DNA from: Sipunculus nudus
Taxonomy: Eukaryota; Annelida; Sipuncula; Golfingiida; Sipunculidae
Direction: 5' to 3'
Length of the DNA stretch: 64,000 nucleotides
NCBI GenBank assembly: GCA_026874595.1
Contig: CM049320.1
Span: 10,751,964-10,815,963 of the forward strand
Shown: in pieces, positions 40,551-53,600 of the stretch
Numbering within the stretch: the stretch's first letter is position 1
Layout: the number at the start of each line of letters is the position of its first letter
Translations under genes and position numbers: made by a program
The notes under the pieces: generated by a model
Databases searched by the model: none
What the model was told of the DNA's origin: nothing
What the model saw: the letters and a program-made list of their open reading frames with translations, nothing else

Positions 40551-41607
40551 ATGCATATCATTCCCCCCAGTCAGAAACATACATAACCCACATCCCCTGC
40601 ATGTAGATAAGGGCATTTTTCACATGTTGTGACACATGCTGGACATTTGCACACGAAAAACTGTGGATTTCCCATTCTTGGACTGTTAAAGCAGGAACAA
40701 AATATATATATCAGAATTCTTTCATGAAACAAAGGGGGGAAAAGAGTGAAAACAAAGGACCCATGGGTCACATTGCTAAGCTGAATTTTGGCAAAAAATA
40801 TTAGCAACTGAAAATATTTTTATTTCTTTGGGTTGTCATTTATATTAGTATTTGAAAAGCTAAGAGAAAATGGCCCTGCTAAAATGAAACTCTGTAAATT
40901 ATAGAATAATGGGCATAAGCTGGAGCATATGCACTGTGTAATAAATGAAACCTGTGGCCTAAAACCATTTAATGATGCACCGAGGGAAAAAATGGGCCTT
41001 CAGTAAGTGTTATATAAAAATTACATTTCATAAACAAATAATGTGTGAAGGTAATTAAGTTTTCAAAAGTTAAATATATGGCCATATGAGTTAAAAATTA
41101 ATCCCACAAAGATTGACGAATATTCCTGATTTTAAGTTTAACAGTGTTATTCAAACCAAGGCCCGGCCAACTTTAAGGGACATGAATGAAATGCTACAAA
41201 GTATTCATTATCTTCTTAAATCTTGTCAGTTAGCACTTACATTAGATTATAATATTTTATCACGTTTGAATTTTAGGATCAAATTCCTGAACATTTTTTT
41301 TCTTAAAAAAAAATCAAAATTATCCAAGTCTCAACAAGAAAAATTAAACATTAAAATTGTAAGATTTGTTTTGTTTATTAGTCCTGTGTATTGAAGGGAC
41401 GGTAGGGGGCAGCGGTCTCTGTTGATACTGCTCAATGCTAAAAAAAAGTGAAATTATAAGATTCCTTATTTAAAGTACAGGTCTGTCAACAGAATGGAGG
41501 GGGGGGGGGGAGAGAGAGAAAGGCTCCTTGTGGTATTAACTGCGGGCAGCCTGATCAAGCTCAACAAGAGAGAGAGCTTGCCTGAGTGATGGGATTACAT
41601 AACAGCC

Positions 41608-41640
<33 letters not shown>

Positions 41641-44600
41641 GCATAGAGAGTTGCACTGAATGACCTGTAGTGACCAAAAGTGGATTGCTTGATAATGTAG
41701 GGAATACAACAAGAGCCTCTAGAAAAACAAGTGACCCATGGGTCATGACGCTCAGCTGCCAAGCATGACCTGCGACATCATGGGCTGAGATTCACAACTT
41801 CCAGTCAAATTTTGAAGAACCAACTTGCCAATTTGTTGAAATTTTCTACGACAACAGAAATATATATCACCTATGTCTGGTTAAAACACAGTGAATTGAT
41901 GGTCTGAGGAAAATGTATGATTGTTAAGGTATCCAGAACTATTCCCATAGCTTACTTGGTACCTGTCAGTCTCAAAAGGAACACCACAAAGGGCAAATAT
42001 AAGATCAAAATATATAACAAAAAATCAAGGAAATCCATGCAAGAATTATTGAGAAACAGGTGCTTCTGTATGAATTTTTATTCAATACAAGCCAACTGTA
42101 CTGCACCTATATAAATGATGGTAATATTTATTAAGAAATATTTGACCCAATCCTTTGCAAGATTACATTAATATACGTCCAACTGCCTTCACTTTAACAG
42201 TTCTTTAGATAATATGATCAAAAGGAATTTAAAGATGGTTGCCTGGTGGCCATTTTGGACTTCTGACAGGTCTGAAATCACACAACAACCATTCTCTAAA
42301 TCGGACCAAACATTAAAGGATAATTACTGAAACTGCACTGAAAAAAGGATTTCTAAGGTGGCTACTGGCAGACATAATGGATTTCTGACAAGTCTGACAT
42401 TTGATATCACACATCCTCCAATAAGAGACCAAACTTGGGGCAAATTCTCTAAATGATGTTACAGTAATGAATGTCCAAAACAATTCAAAAGGCATGTTCC
42501 AACAACAGTTATGCAGTAACGAGGTACTTATCAGCAGCCTTTTCACTTAATAGCCTGATACAAAAGGGAGTCATATGTCACCAGTGTCACTCACAATTAC
42601 AGTCACAGGGTGAGATGTACCAGCTGGAGTGCAAGCTTATATAAACAAGAAAAATAGAGATGGTCTACAAAATAAGTTGACCTGACCTATGACCTTGGCC
42701 TTTTGCCCACATATCAACTGGATTCTTTCTAAATGATGGGTAACTACTAACCACTTACATCTGGCCGGGTGTAATTACTTGGCAACCAATGAATGAATAA
42801 CTTAGACCTGCAACCTTTAACCTCCTGACCAGCTGATCTCAAAATCAATTAGTTATTTCTTCATGCAAAAAGACCCATAAATATGAAGTTTGAATCACAT
42901 CGAGTGATGCATAGATAAGGCATTTGTGAAAGACTGAAGGTTTGGGTTGAACAGTTTCACTTGAAATATGTTCACAAGCATTTAGAACAATATTGTGACC
43001 TTGACCTTTGACATTTTGAACTCAACATCAATAGGCTTCTTCCCCTATTGGTAGGTAATCCATATATGACAGATGGACAGTATAGATTGAAAAGTTTGCC
43101 TGAAAATGACTCCACGCAAGAAGAGGGTGCTGTGAACTTGATCTTTGACCTCTAAATCAACAGGTCTTTTCCCCCGTTGGCAGAGAAGCGATATCAGTGC
43201 TGAAAGGATTGGAATGAATGGTCTAGCTTGAAATGTGTCCACAACCTTTTCAAAGAAGTGGATCCTGTGACCCTGACCTTTGACCTTGTGACCTCAACAT
43301 CTATAGGCTTCTTCTCCCACTTAGTAGGTGAGCTATATGTGAAAGATCAAAGAATTGGGATGAAAGGTTTGGCTTAAATGCACCCACAGGCTTTTCAAAG
43401 AAGTTGGTTCTGTGACCTTGACCTTTAACCTTGTGACCTCAAAATAATTATGGTTCGTCCCCTGTTGGTAGGTGAGCTGTATGTGAAAGATGGAAGGTTT
43501 GGGATGAAAATTTTGGCTAAAAGAATTATTTCTGGGGGGTGCAAACACACCCCATAACTTCGAGAATATAGGCCGCAGTGACCTAATTTCAGGTTTGCAG
43601 GGGAGATCATTTTAGAACCTCTAAGACTGCATAGGGTTCATGGCCCTAGCCCCTACGGTTACGATTTGTGCCCTGCTAACGGACAGACGGCCGGCAGGAC
43701 GGCCAGACGGACAGCCGGCCGGACAGACAGACGGAAGGACGACAGACAAAGACCCATCCCTATAGCCCAGCATGACTGAAAGTCAGCTGAGCTAAAAATT
43801 CAATAACTAGTCTAATTTTCAAGTTTTTATTTTCAAATTTTAGATTTAAGGTTTTACATGCTGCAAAAAATAAAATCAACAGTGCTCACAGAAAAAAAAA
43901 TATGCCATGTTCAAAGTTTGCCAAATTTTGATACTGATTTTTTTTATGCTAATAACTTATAAAGTATACAAAATTCAGATCTAATTTTGGGTATACAATT
44001 GAAACTTAATTAAACAAAGTTAAATACTTGGAAAAAAGTCTCTCGCTTAAAAAATGTTCATGTTGCATGAACAAATATTTTTCCTGATTTTTTACAAAGT
44101 CCAATATGTTCAAGCCCATAATTTATAGAAATTACACTTAATAGTCTTAATATCTGGCATGTATATAGGAAATATATAGGAGAATAATCCAGATAAATAT
44201 TAAGAAAAACAGATAAGCAGTTTTGACATAAGGCAGTCCTGAAGTGTGATAATAGGTTTTTAATGGAAATTTGAGGTTTTTTCTTAATTTTTCAAAAGAA
44301 CAAAGTTGCAGTGACCCAGTTTTTGGTTTGGTAGGAGATCTTGGGGACATCTAACAGTATGTCGAAATTTGGATTCTTAGGTCTAACATTTTCAAAATGT
44401 GCCAGTCTAATGGATGGACGATGGACAATGGACTACAACTATAGCTTAGATGATATATAGTCAGCTGAGCTAAATAAAAAGTATAATTTAAAAGAGCGAT
44501 TTGGCAGGAGAGAGGGAGACTGAACATACAAGCAGGTTTACTGACAGATACACAGACTTCACTGGAATTATTAATTTGAAAAGTCTTATAAACACAATAA

Positions 44601-47600
44601 CGAACAAGCAACCATGTTACACAATGAGACAGGACAGTCAAAGCTCAATACATGAAAATGAAATTTGTTGGCTGAAGTCACGGAGACTGTACCAATGGTA
44701 GAACAGCGGTAAATGATTCCACGACTTTGTGGAGTGGGTGAAAGATTAAGCCCATGAATACAGATCTAATCATGATTGCAAAAAAATCTGAATGAGGAGA
44801 ATCCTTAACAAAGGTTGGTAATACATTCTAGGCATGTGAGATTGCATTTCCGGCCATTCTGTTCACGTACCTTCCCGAGATCGAAGTTATCACTGTCCCT
44901 TGCTGATTCAAGATCCAGGGGGCGTCGTGTGGACTCAGGGGATGTGTTTCCCTCATTCTGCTCGATCTCACCTGTTACAGAAGCATCATAAAGATGGTAC
45001 ACGAGTGTTTGTAATAAAGAGCAATGTTGTGCAAATTAACTGATTATGTTAAAAAGGTTAAAGGTCATTTTTCTAAATGAAAGACTATGTTTAATAAATG
45101 GTCATTTTCTTTCACATATGATTAAACTGACTGATCATGAATGATTTTATGATTATGTATACACATTCCATGGAGTACCAAATATAAGAAATGTTGGTCA
45201 CTAAGTCACAAATAATATTATAACTGAACTATGAGCAGCAAATAAGTGTCAACAACCTGGTCTTTAGCTTGACCTTTCAATGTGACCATAAAACACCCAT
45301 TTTGCTGTCAGTTTACCAGTCTTAAGATTGGCCACTTTTCTGCTATGCATAGTTAGTAACCATACACCCTGAGGGGAACCTCATGAATATGAACAATTTA
45401 TATAATAACATGACTTACCAAGTTTTAATGTGAATACTGATGAGTGACAGTTTTTAAGGTACAAATCTTCAGATTCATAAAGTAGATTTCATGGAATTGC
45501 AAAGTTACATAAAAACAATTTAAAAATTGATGAATTTTTTTTGTTTCAATTATTTGTGAGGATTTTACAACCACTTTCCACAAACTAATGAAGAGTCTTT
45601 CAATAACATTTACAACTAATTCAAAGAAACATCAAATGAAGCAACTGCTGTAGTATTCAAGAAGACTATTAAAATCTAACACAGACCCTTGGTGCATTCT
45701 AACACTTCACAGAAAAGCAGCCTTCAAGTCCCTGACCCTCCATTTTTTTTTTCCTTACTGAGAAGAATTGAAAGTGCTTTGCATGTACAGTTATTATTAT
45801 TCTTTCACAATATCCAGTGGTATATCCTTTATCCAACATGTCACTTTTGACTTCTGCATTTTAGTCCGCACACAAAAAGGCAGCCTCCATGAGAGGTTAC
45901 AAAATGTTTGCAAGGGCAAGGTTTCATAAGGACACTGAAATACCACAGGAAAGTACTCCAAGTACAATGTACCCATGTTTAGAATTTATCTGCAGAAAAA
46001 TTATGTTGGCCAATGGACCCACATCTTTCCAGTAGAAGCTGGAGGATCTAGGGACGACCACCCCCCTCATGTACATATTATGGTAGAATGCAATAATTAG
46101 AGTGGTTCAAACAGAGAGCCATCTTTAATCTGGTGCTCAGGTTTGAAATGATTCTTTGCAATATTTCTTTGGTGTTATCATACTGGGCTTCACATATTTT
46201 TCTTGTCATTACTATGTAAATATTTCCACCTAGTGTGACAATTCATATATTTTTTTATGACGATAAAAAAAATATGATCATAAGTGCTTTGTACTTTTGT
46301 GTCGCAACCCGACCTTTATCAAACCCTGACAGGTTTATTTTTTAAAGTTTCTTGAATCTACTCATGGGAGCTGCCATTTGGCACCCATACTAAAATCTAG
46401 ATGGCGCATGTCACATGTCGTAATTATGGGTATACCACCAGCTGTCATAAAACATCTTAAAATAAATGTGCTGGTACAATGATACTGCTGATTCTGGTTT
46501 TCCATTCTTTCAACAAGTCACTGGACTACTATGACAGTCTTCAGATCTTAAAAAAAGCAAAAAAAATGTCTAAACCATGACAGAAGTGTTAGTTCAGACC
46601 GATAGTTCCAAGGCAATGTAGTTTTATGTTTTTCTATTTGTTCAAAAATCAGCAGTTAGAAGATAATCAGTTGTACATCTGAAGTGTTAGTTAATTAGTA
46701 TGATGAGGTCTAATGAAACATAGGGCAAGTGAGTTATGACAGACTGGGACCTGTCAGTTATTATAAACAAGTTATTGACTAATTGTCAAATATTCATCCA
46801 ATGCCAATATTATCGTATTGCAATTTTGTATGAAAGGGGTGCCCAACTGGAAAGAGGCACAATACAAGAGCTATGAGATCGCGACAACATGCTATGGTAT
46901 GACATATGGCTGACGTCTGGTATATTGGGGTGGAATTGGCTGTGTGTTAGGAATAATGCCAGCATGTTATATATTTCCTTCTCAACTTGTAACCAGCAGA
47001 AGTTATGAACCAAGAGCTGCCTCCATCAATTATTTGGTTAAGTATCTGTTAAACTGTAATGTTCAACCAAATTGTCAAATGTACAGCTGGAATGTGCACC
47101 ATCAAGTCAGCAGGGAATTCTCCAATGCTATTATTTCTAAAAAAAGCAATAACAATAGAAATATGTATATTGCATCTGCTGTAATAAAAAAAAACAGCTG
47201 ATTTTTTTTACTTTTCTGTTGCTTCATCAATTTTCATGTCAATTGGTGAACATTGCAAGAACACTGATGCTCAAACTAACTGAAGGTTTAGAAGAAATAG
47301 AACTGTTAATTATTAATGAAAGATGAAATAACCAAGGCTATAGGCATAAAAACCCAAGGAGACTTGTTTTCTGAAATCTTTTGAAATCTAAGTTGTTGAC
47401 AGTTGATGAGCATTATGAAGGACTCAGTGCTTTCTCATGATCCAGTTATTTTCGCTAAGTAACCATAACAATGTAAGATTTCATCTTGTATTATCACCGT
47501 TATTAATCAAAACTGTCCTAGAGGACCAGTTAGGACTGGTTATAACTGCGCAACTGAAGGTTAGTTATTAATTATTTTCAATCTCAATACTGAGCTACCT

Positions 47601-50600
47601 GTCCTGCAGGTTGCTTTCAATGATTAATTGCCATAACCCTGGGACAAAAAACACACGCTTTGCTGCAGTGTTTGTAGCTCCGTCTCATGCTGACTTCCTT
47701 TTTATCACTACTTTCAAGACTGTTACAACATGGAATTATGTGGGGGTACCCGCTTGCCACTGAAATATCTGAAGGTTAAGTTATTAATTATTTTCAATCT
47801 CAATACTGAGCTACCTGTGCTGCAGGTTGCTTTCAGTGATTAATTGCCATAACCCTGGGACAAAAAACCACACGCTTTGCTGTGGTGTTTGCAACTCCAT
47901 CTCATGCTGACTTCTTTTTTATCACTACTTTCAAGACTGTTACAACATGGAATTTTGTGGGGGTACCCACTTGCAACTAAAATATCTGCTTTCAAGAATC
48001 AATAATGTGTTGTATTATCATGTACATGCAACCTCTAGCTCCAGCACCAACCATGCTGTAATCAAGTACTCTCAGAGCTAGTCTTAAAGCAGGTCCATGT
48101 CTCCATGTCAAAGGCCGTCAGCTTTGAGTTCTAGTACACCTTCTTCAAATCTTGGGTCTTTTGATAGCCTTTTTAATTTATGGTGCAGCAAATAAGATAT
48201 TAATATTATTGCTGCAAAAATGCAATTTAGATCAGGCTATTTGAAGGATATGACCAGCCAAAAGGGGCCAGTATTAATCAAACTTTTTTTATTTTACGTG
48301 TATTTGTACAATCTAAGATGCAACAAATTTGGTAGGGCTGTCATGTTAGGAGATATTTCATGCCTCACCTTATCCATGCCTCTGTGATTTGGTGGATACC
48401 CGTGGTCACTTATTGACTGCCCATATTCTAGTTATTCATTTATAATTTACAATATAACTGTAACCTGAGGATTTTTTAGCTTAATCTTCTCCGTAAGAAT
48501 TTGACATTTTCCTTTAAGATAGTAAATTAATTTCTTTTATAATTAATTTCAACAAATAGCATTACTAGAAACTGCAGAAATGCCAAGGTAACTGTATTCA
48601 GTGATGTCATCTTATCACTGTGAGTTTATGAGGGACCCAGGGCATCATCAGATTCAAGGACTATGAGCAGTTCAACGCTGCAGGAGACATCTAATGTTGT
48701 CTTTTTATTGATGTCCTGGCCAACCTGCTGTTCAGCCATCAAACTGTCAAATTAGTCTCCGGGATGGCTGAACAAAAATCTCAGAAATGCTTATTACTGA
48801 TTATCTTCCAGAACTGATGCGCTACAGAAACTATCGATGGAACTAGAGTTCTGTAATGATGCTCACACTGAGTGATCTTTATCCCTGCTTATTGTCACAG
48901 TATCTAGTGACTTTCTACATAAGTTTTTATCAGAGTTTTGTTCAGGGATACCTTAAGAGGAAAATGTTAAATTTTAATTCGCGTTTGTCAGAAGGTTATT
49001 ATCAAAATCAAGCTAGCTGCATAACAAAATGTTGAATACAAATCTTGATTGTTAATAAAAGTTCAGCAACCCCCTACCCACCTTAATTTTGCACAAACTT
49101 TCATATCATCCAGTGATCCATGGGCCCTGACACTAAGCTGTATAGCATAATCTGTGAAATTACAGAGTAATTTTAACAGTTGATAGTCACAACTTTTAAA
49201 GAATTGCTGAGCTATTATCGATATTTCAGTGTAAAATAACCATTAAACATGCCTGTTTTATATAATACAAAATACGAGGTTATGTTTATGATAAACATGC
49301 AAAGCAAATTTTATAGCAATTCAGGCAGAAATTGAGAAGTTTGTTTTTCTTCATAATTTTCATGTAAAGAAGACTGATTGTAGTGAAATTTTAACAAATG
49401 TTAGTGATATTTTAAAGAACTCTTACCCAATCTTGTTCAAACTTTGAAGGATTACAGGCGCATGATATGAAGTAAGTAAGCAGTATGCAAACTAAATTTT
49501 GTTCACTCTTAATTATTTTATCATTAACCATTTACCAGGCCAGCATTCAGCAATATGCAAAATGTGGTGAAACAGAAATTCTCAGTGGTTCATTGGCTCA
49601 GTGGGTCATTACTGAAGTGTGGTATAGCACCCATGGGCTCATTGTATGACCTATGCATGCGGATTGTTCTGGCGGGTTTGGACATCATTAGGCTTATATA
49701 TTTCAGTGTTTTACTGCCCGACAAGTTAATACCCAAGCGATTTTATATTGCATTCTGCAAACTGTGTTCTGCTGCCGCAATCTGCATACCACTTATCTAT
49801 TAAACACAGCTTCAGCTTTATTTCTAAGAACTGGTTCACCTGATTTTTTTCAAATTTCCATTATGACAGGGACACAGGTCTTACAGATGAGCTATATCTC
49901 AATTTTATAACCCAAAACCAAACATATTAATGCAAACTTAAAACTTTAACATGATTTGCAAAGAAAATAAAATAAAACAAAAAAAAACAATTTCTGATCG
50001 GATGATTTCACAATTCAGAAAGTTACAGCTATCCAAGGTGAACTACAGATAATTTCAAAAGGGTTTATTCTCCGGACCTTAGTGCAATTTAAGGACCTTC
50101 TGAGTAGTGTTGGGACTGATGATCGATTATAACTGATGACTGGTCAGTTGATGCAGTTGATCCTAAGATGGATCTTGTTTTGCCAAAATTGATTACACAA
50201 TATCCACAAAAAAAAGCTTCATAATGATGGAAGGTACATTTCCATAAATTTATGCCCATAAACTTTAGAACCAGTTTTGTTTAACAACATATTTACATCT
50301 AAGATTACAATATTCACATGTAGGATCTGGAGTTATTAGATATATTAGCCAATATGTAGGCCTATAGTATATATCAATTGAGAGGATCTACAGGTCTATA
50401 TTTAATTAAAAATTTCATACTCCTTGAGGTCAATTAATTTTTACTGATGGTTGATATGAAATTACAACGGTAACTGTGTAGTTTAGTGGGGTTTTTTTAT
50501 AAAAGGCCTATATTACCATATTTAATGCAAATTATATACAAATGTAATATTCTATAATATTGAGAAAATGTATAGCTTTAGAAAAATAAGGGTTCTATAA

Positions 50601-53600
50601 TGAAAGGTGGTGTTGTCTGAGAGTCATTGTGGCTTAAAAGTCGACTTTATGGGCTCAAATTTTGATTATCCACCATGACATTATGCATGACGTTCATGAC
50701 TGGAGCAGTTTATGTCATTATATATAAAATATAACCACCTCCATTATTTTAATGCATGCTTAACAAAGTATGTGTACATCTGCAGAATTCCATTCTGGTT
50801 TCTGACTATGTGACAAGGCAGTATCACACACTTCCTCTCATTTTATATATATCTAGGTGTTAACCAGGCCCCGTGACTCCTGCACCAGTGGGTCCTGGTG
50901 TGTAATCGTCCCCACTGCTTGGTCATACAACCATGGAACCCCTGAAAGAGTTAGCAAAGATCACTAAAGGCAATGGAATGACAAGACTAGGGGAGCAGGA
51001 GGGCCAAAGAAAATAACCTGAGAGAAACATTAGAGATTGAGATTGCTTTGTGCAGACTTTCCCTGTTCAAATCATTTTTTGTTCAGAATTCACAAACAAT
51101 ACAATTGAATGGCAGAACTGTCTTTATTTAAAATTTTAAGTACCTGTTATGGACTATTCAAGGAATAATTGGAACTATTGTTGCAGATAAAAAAACAATT
51201 ACAGACAAATATATAATTATTTAGTGATATTTCAAATATGTAATTCAGCCATTCCTTTTTCATGTTGCATGCTGACTGGGATATTATGTGTAGACAAAGA
51301 GCATAATTTTAATTGTCAGAGTTTTTAGTGAATTTTTTTTTCATTGACTTTCCTAATCAGAAGAGTCCAGCTTTCGCAATGCTAAAAAACTTGTTATCAC
51401 CAGGTACGTTATCACCAGGTATGTTATCACCAGCTATGTCACAGGATATAGGTAAGCTCATTTTAACTTTCCATAGAGATATCAACAAGACCTGTCTTCT
51501 GTAATTGCTATGATTTGTACCCTGCTTAGAGACAGCTGGCCAGCTAGATGGCCGGACACACTGAACCATACAGACATTCCTAAAAGTCACCTGGGCTAAT
51601 AAATGACGCATTTTTCTTTTATCTTAAAAGGTCCAATCAAACATGTTTACGTACGATTCCACCAACAGGTATAGGATGTCTGACTAAATATACCGAGACA
51701 GGAAATGGATATATATGATGACGTATATATGCCTACCAACAACTGGAGAATTACTCTGTACTTCTGATGTGTTTTAGGATCATTATGGGTCGAGGTGTCA
51801 TTTTTATTGGTTTCTACAGCTGAAGATTTGATGACTGAGGAACATAAATGTCATTATGGGTAGCTTTAGTCATGGAGAAGGCTGGTATTACGTTGTTCCT
51901 TGACAGCAGACTATCTGGGCTGCTGTACACTCTGTCATCTGCTCCTAATCAATAGTCTAGCCTGGCTTAATGATCTCCCCTGCAGGTGGGTTAATCATGG
52001 AACGCAAAGGTATTTTGGTCCAATGAGCTATTTTTATCTCAGTAATGAACACCTTGAAGCTTATTGCGGGACAAAAAACATAATTTTAACAATACACCCC
52101 TAGACATAATTGGTTCTGGTTATCTCTGCTGTTTAGATGTACATAAACAGACCACCTACTTCACTCAAAGCAAAATATTTCCATAAATGTTTAAAGATTT
52201 TGAAAGAATGGAACGTAATCCCTCATTAATGTTTCATGTGTCAGTGGCTATAATCTTGTTTTAATAAATATGCCGTCAGAACTAATTCTATGCAATGGAT
52301 GTGGAGTACACTAGTGATGAAAATCTCCATATAAAGACAGCTGCAAGGAAATCAATACTGTGCAGTTTACTAATAATCCACTTATCTAATATAGAAAGCT
52401 GAAAAATGAGGATTTTGATTTAATTTAAACTTTGATTTAAACCTTAATTATAGCTCGACCTTGCGTCTGGTTAATTTGAATATAGGCTATTTTAAATCCC
52501 TGGGTATTATTCATAAATGCATGGTCACTGTCATCAAATCATTATAAAGACTCTTCTGGAATGTCTGACATCAGATTGTCTCCCCTCCATGGGCAACCCC
52601 ACAATCTGAGGTGAATAAAACAAGCATTATTTCAATTCTGAAAACATATAAATCCCCAGATTAGACCTTGAAGATCAAGGTCATGGTCACCCAGTTTTTA
52701 AACTCTTCTAAGTACTTAGTTGGAAAAACTTGTGTTTCAAATTTGAGGGTCACTAGATTTCAAACTGCTCAGAGAACATTGCAGAACTGGTGTGTCAATT
52801 TGAGGAATAAATCTTAAGTAGTTTCAAATTTATGGGATCACAATATTCCTCGAATTGTGCAGAAATGACCTTGAGCATTAAGGTCATACTCACCAGTACT
52901 TAGCGGAAACATCTTGTTTGTCAAAGCCGAGAAGAAAGTTAACAATACTTCATAAGTTATCACTGTCAAAACTAATCCCAGATATGAATTTTAATTTGGT
53001 CTATCTGACCTTGAAGATCCCTGTCAAAGTCACAAGTTTTTGAACTCGTCCTAGAAATTCATGTGGGTGTGAGTGTGCCAACATCACAGTATCCCTGACT
53101 TGGGGTATAATCAACAATGGCATGTTGAAGTTAATTTTTTTGGTGAGGTAAGAAATGAATAAAAGTAAAAAAGCAGTGTATTCCAGATAAATTTTCTCTG
53201 ATAAACATCGGATGACACTATAAGAAAATTTCCTGGTCATAATGCTCAAATTCCATCCTTTCCAGTTTTAGGGCACCGTTTGAAGGCAAGAACTTTGTTA
53301 CCAAATACCGGGTAAAGATTAATACTGAGATTATGAATCTAGTCTTATATTCTGCTGGAGCAGATAATAATTTATTTACAATATATTCAACCATGGGCTC
53401 ACCTTTGAGTTTGCGCATGTGACTTATGACGGTCTGTAAAGCGGAAAGTGTCCCTGTTGAACCTCGTCCTTGTTCTGGTGAAACCAGTGACTTCAACTCA
53501 TTCAAACAGTCCTTGACCTTCTGTCGCTTCTCTCCTTTCCATACACCATGTGCATGATCCCTCTGTGCCATAGTGCTGTAAAAAAAAATTATGTCATGAG

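Larger units (their letters stand above)
31119..44870 (-). other. per intron 4 (13.8 kb)
   Basis: The largest intron, between the N-terminal exons and PAS-A. It contains two TA-flanked MITEs (31,585 and 33,360), a (TA)n tract (33,925-33,990), repeated modules at 35,755-36,470, a family D repeat and (TA)n near 40,400-40,700, a family B 5' end at 40,758, long G runs, the family B element at 41,733-43,795 and a B 3' fragment at 44,310. The stretches 31,760-33,350, 34,000-35,750 and 36,480-40,390 have no recognisable gene. The phase needs no missing exon. Confidence 0.7.
44972..53402 (-). other. per intron 3 (8.4 kb)
   Basis: It contains a tandem duplication (47,554-47,988), a degenerate family B 5'-like end near 49,115, the 5'-truncated SINE copy 2 (50,736-50,945), a 15-bp triplet repeat (51,393-51,438) and loose TGACCTTGAAGATCAAGGTCA modules (about 52,660-53,040). 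I see no gene in 45,000-47,550, 48,000-49,100, 49,200-50,700 or 51,600-52,650. Confidence 0.7.

Noticed and set aside
41113-41394. 93-residue plus-strand ORF, Lys/Leu-rich
   Set aside because: AT-rich composition artefact inside per intron 4.
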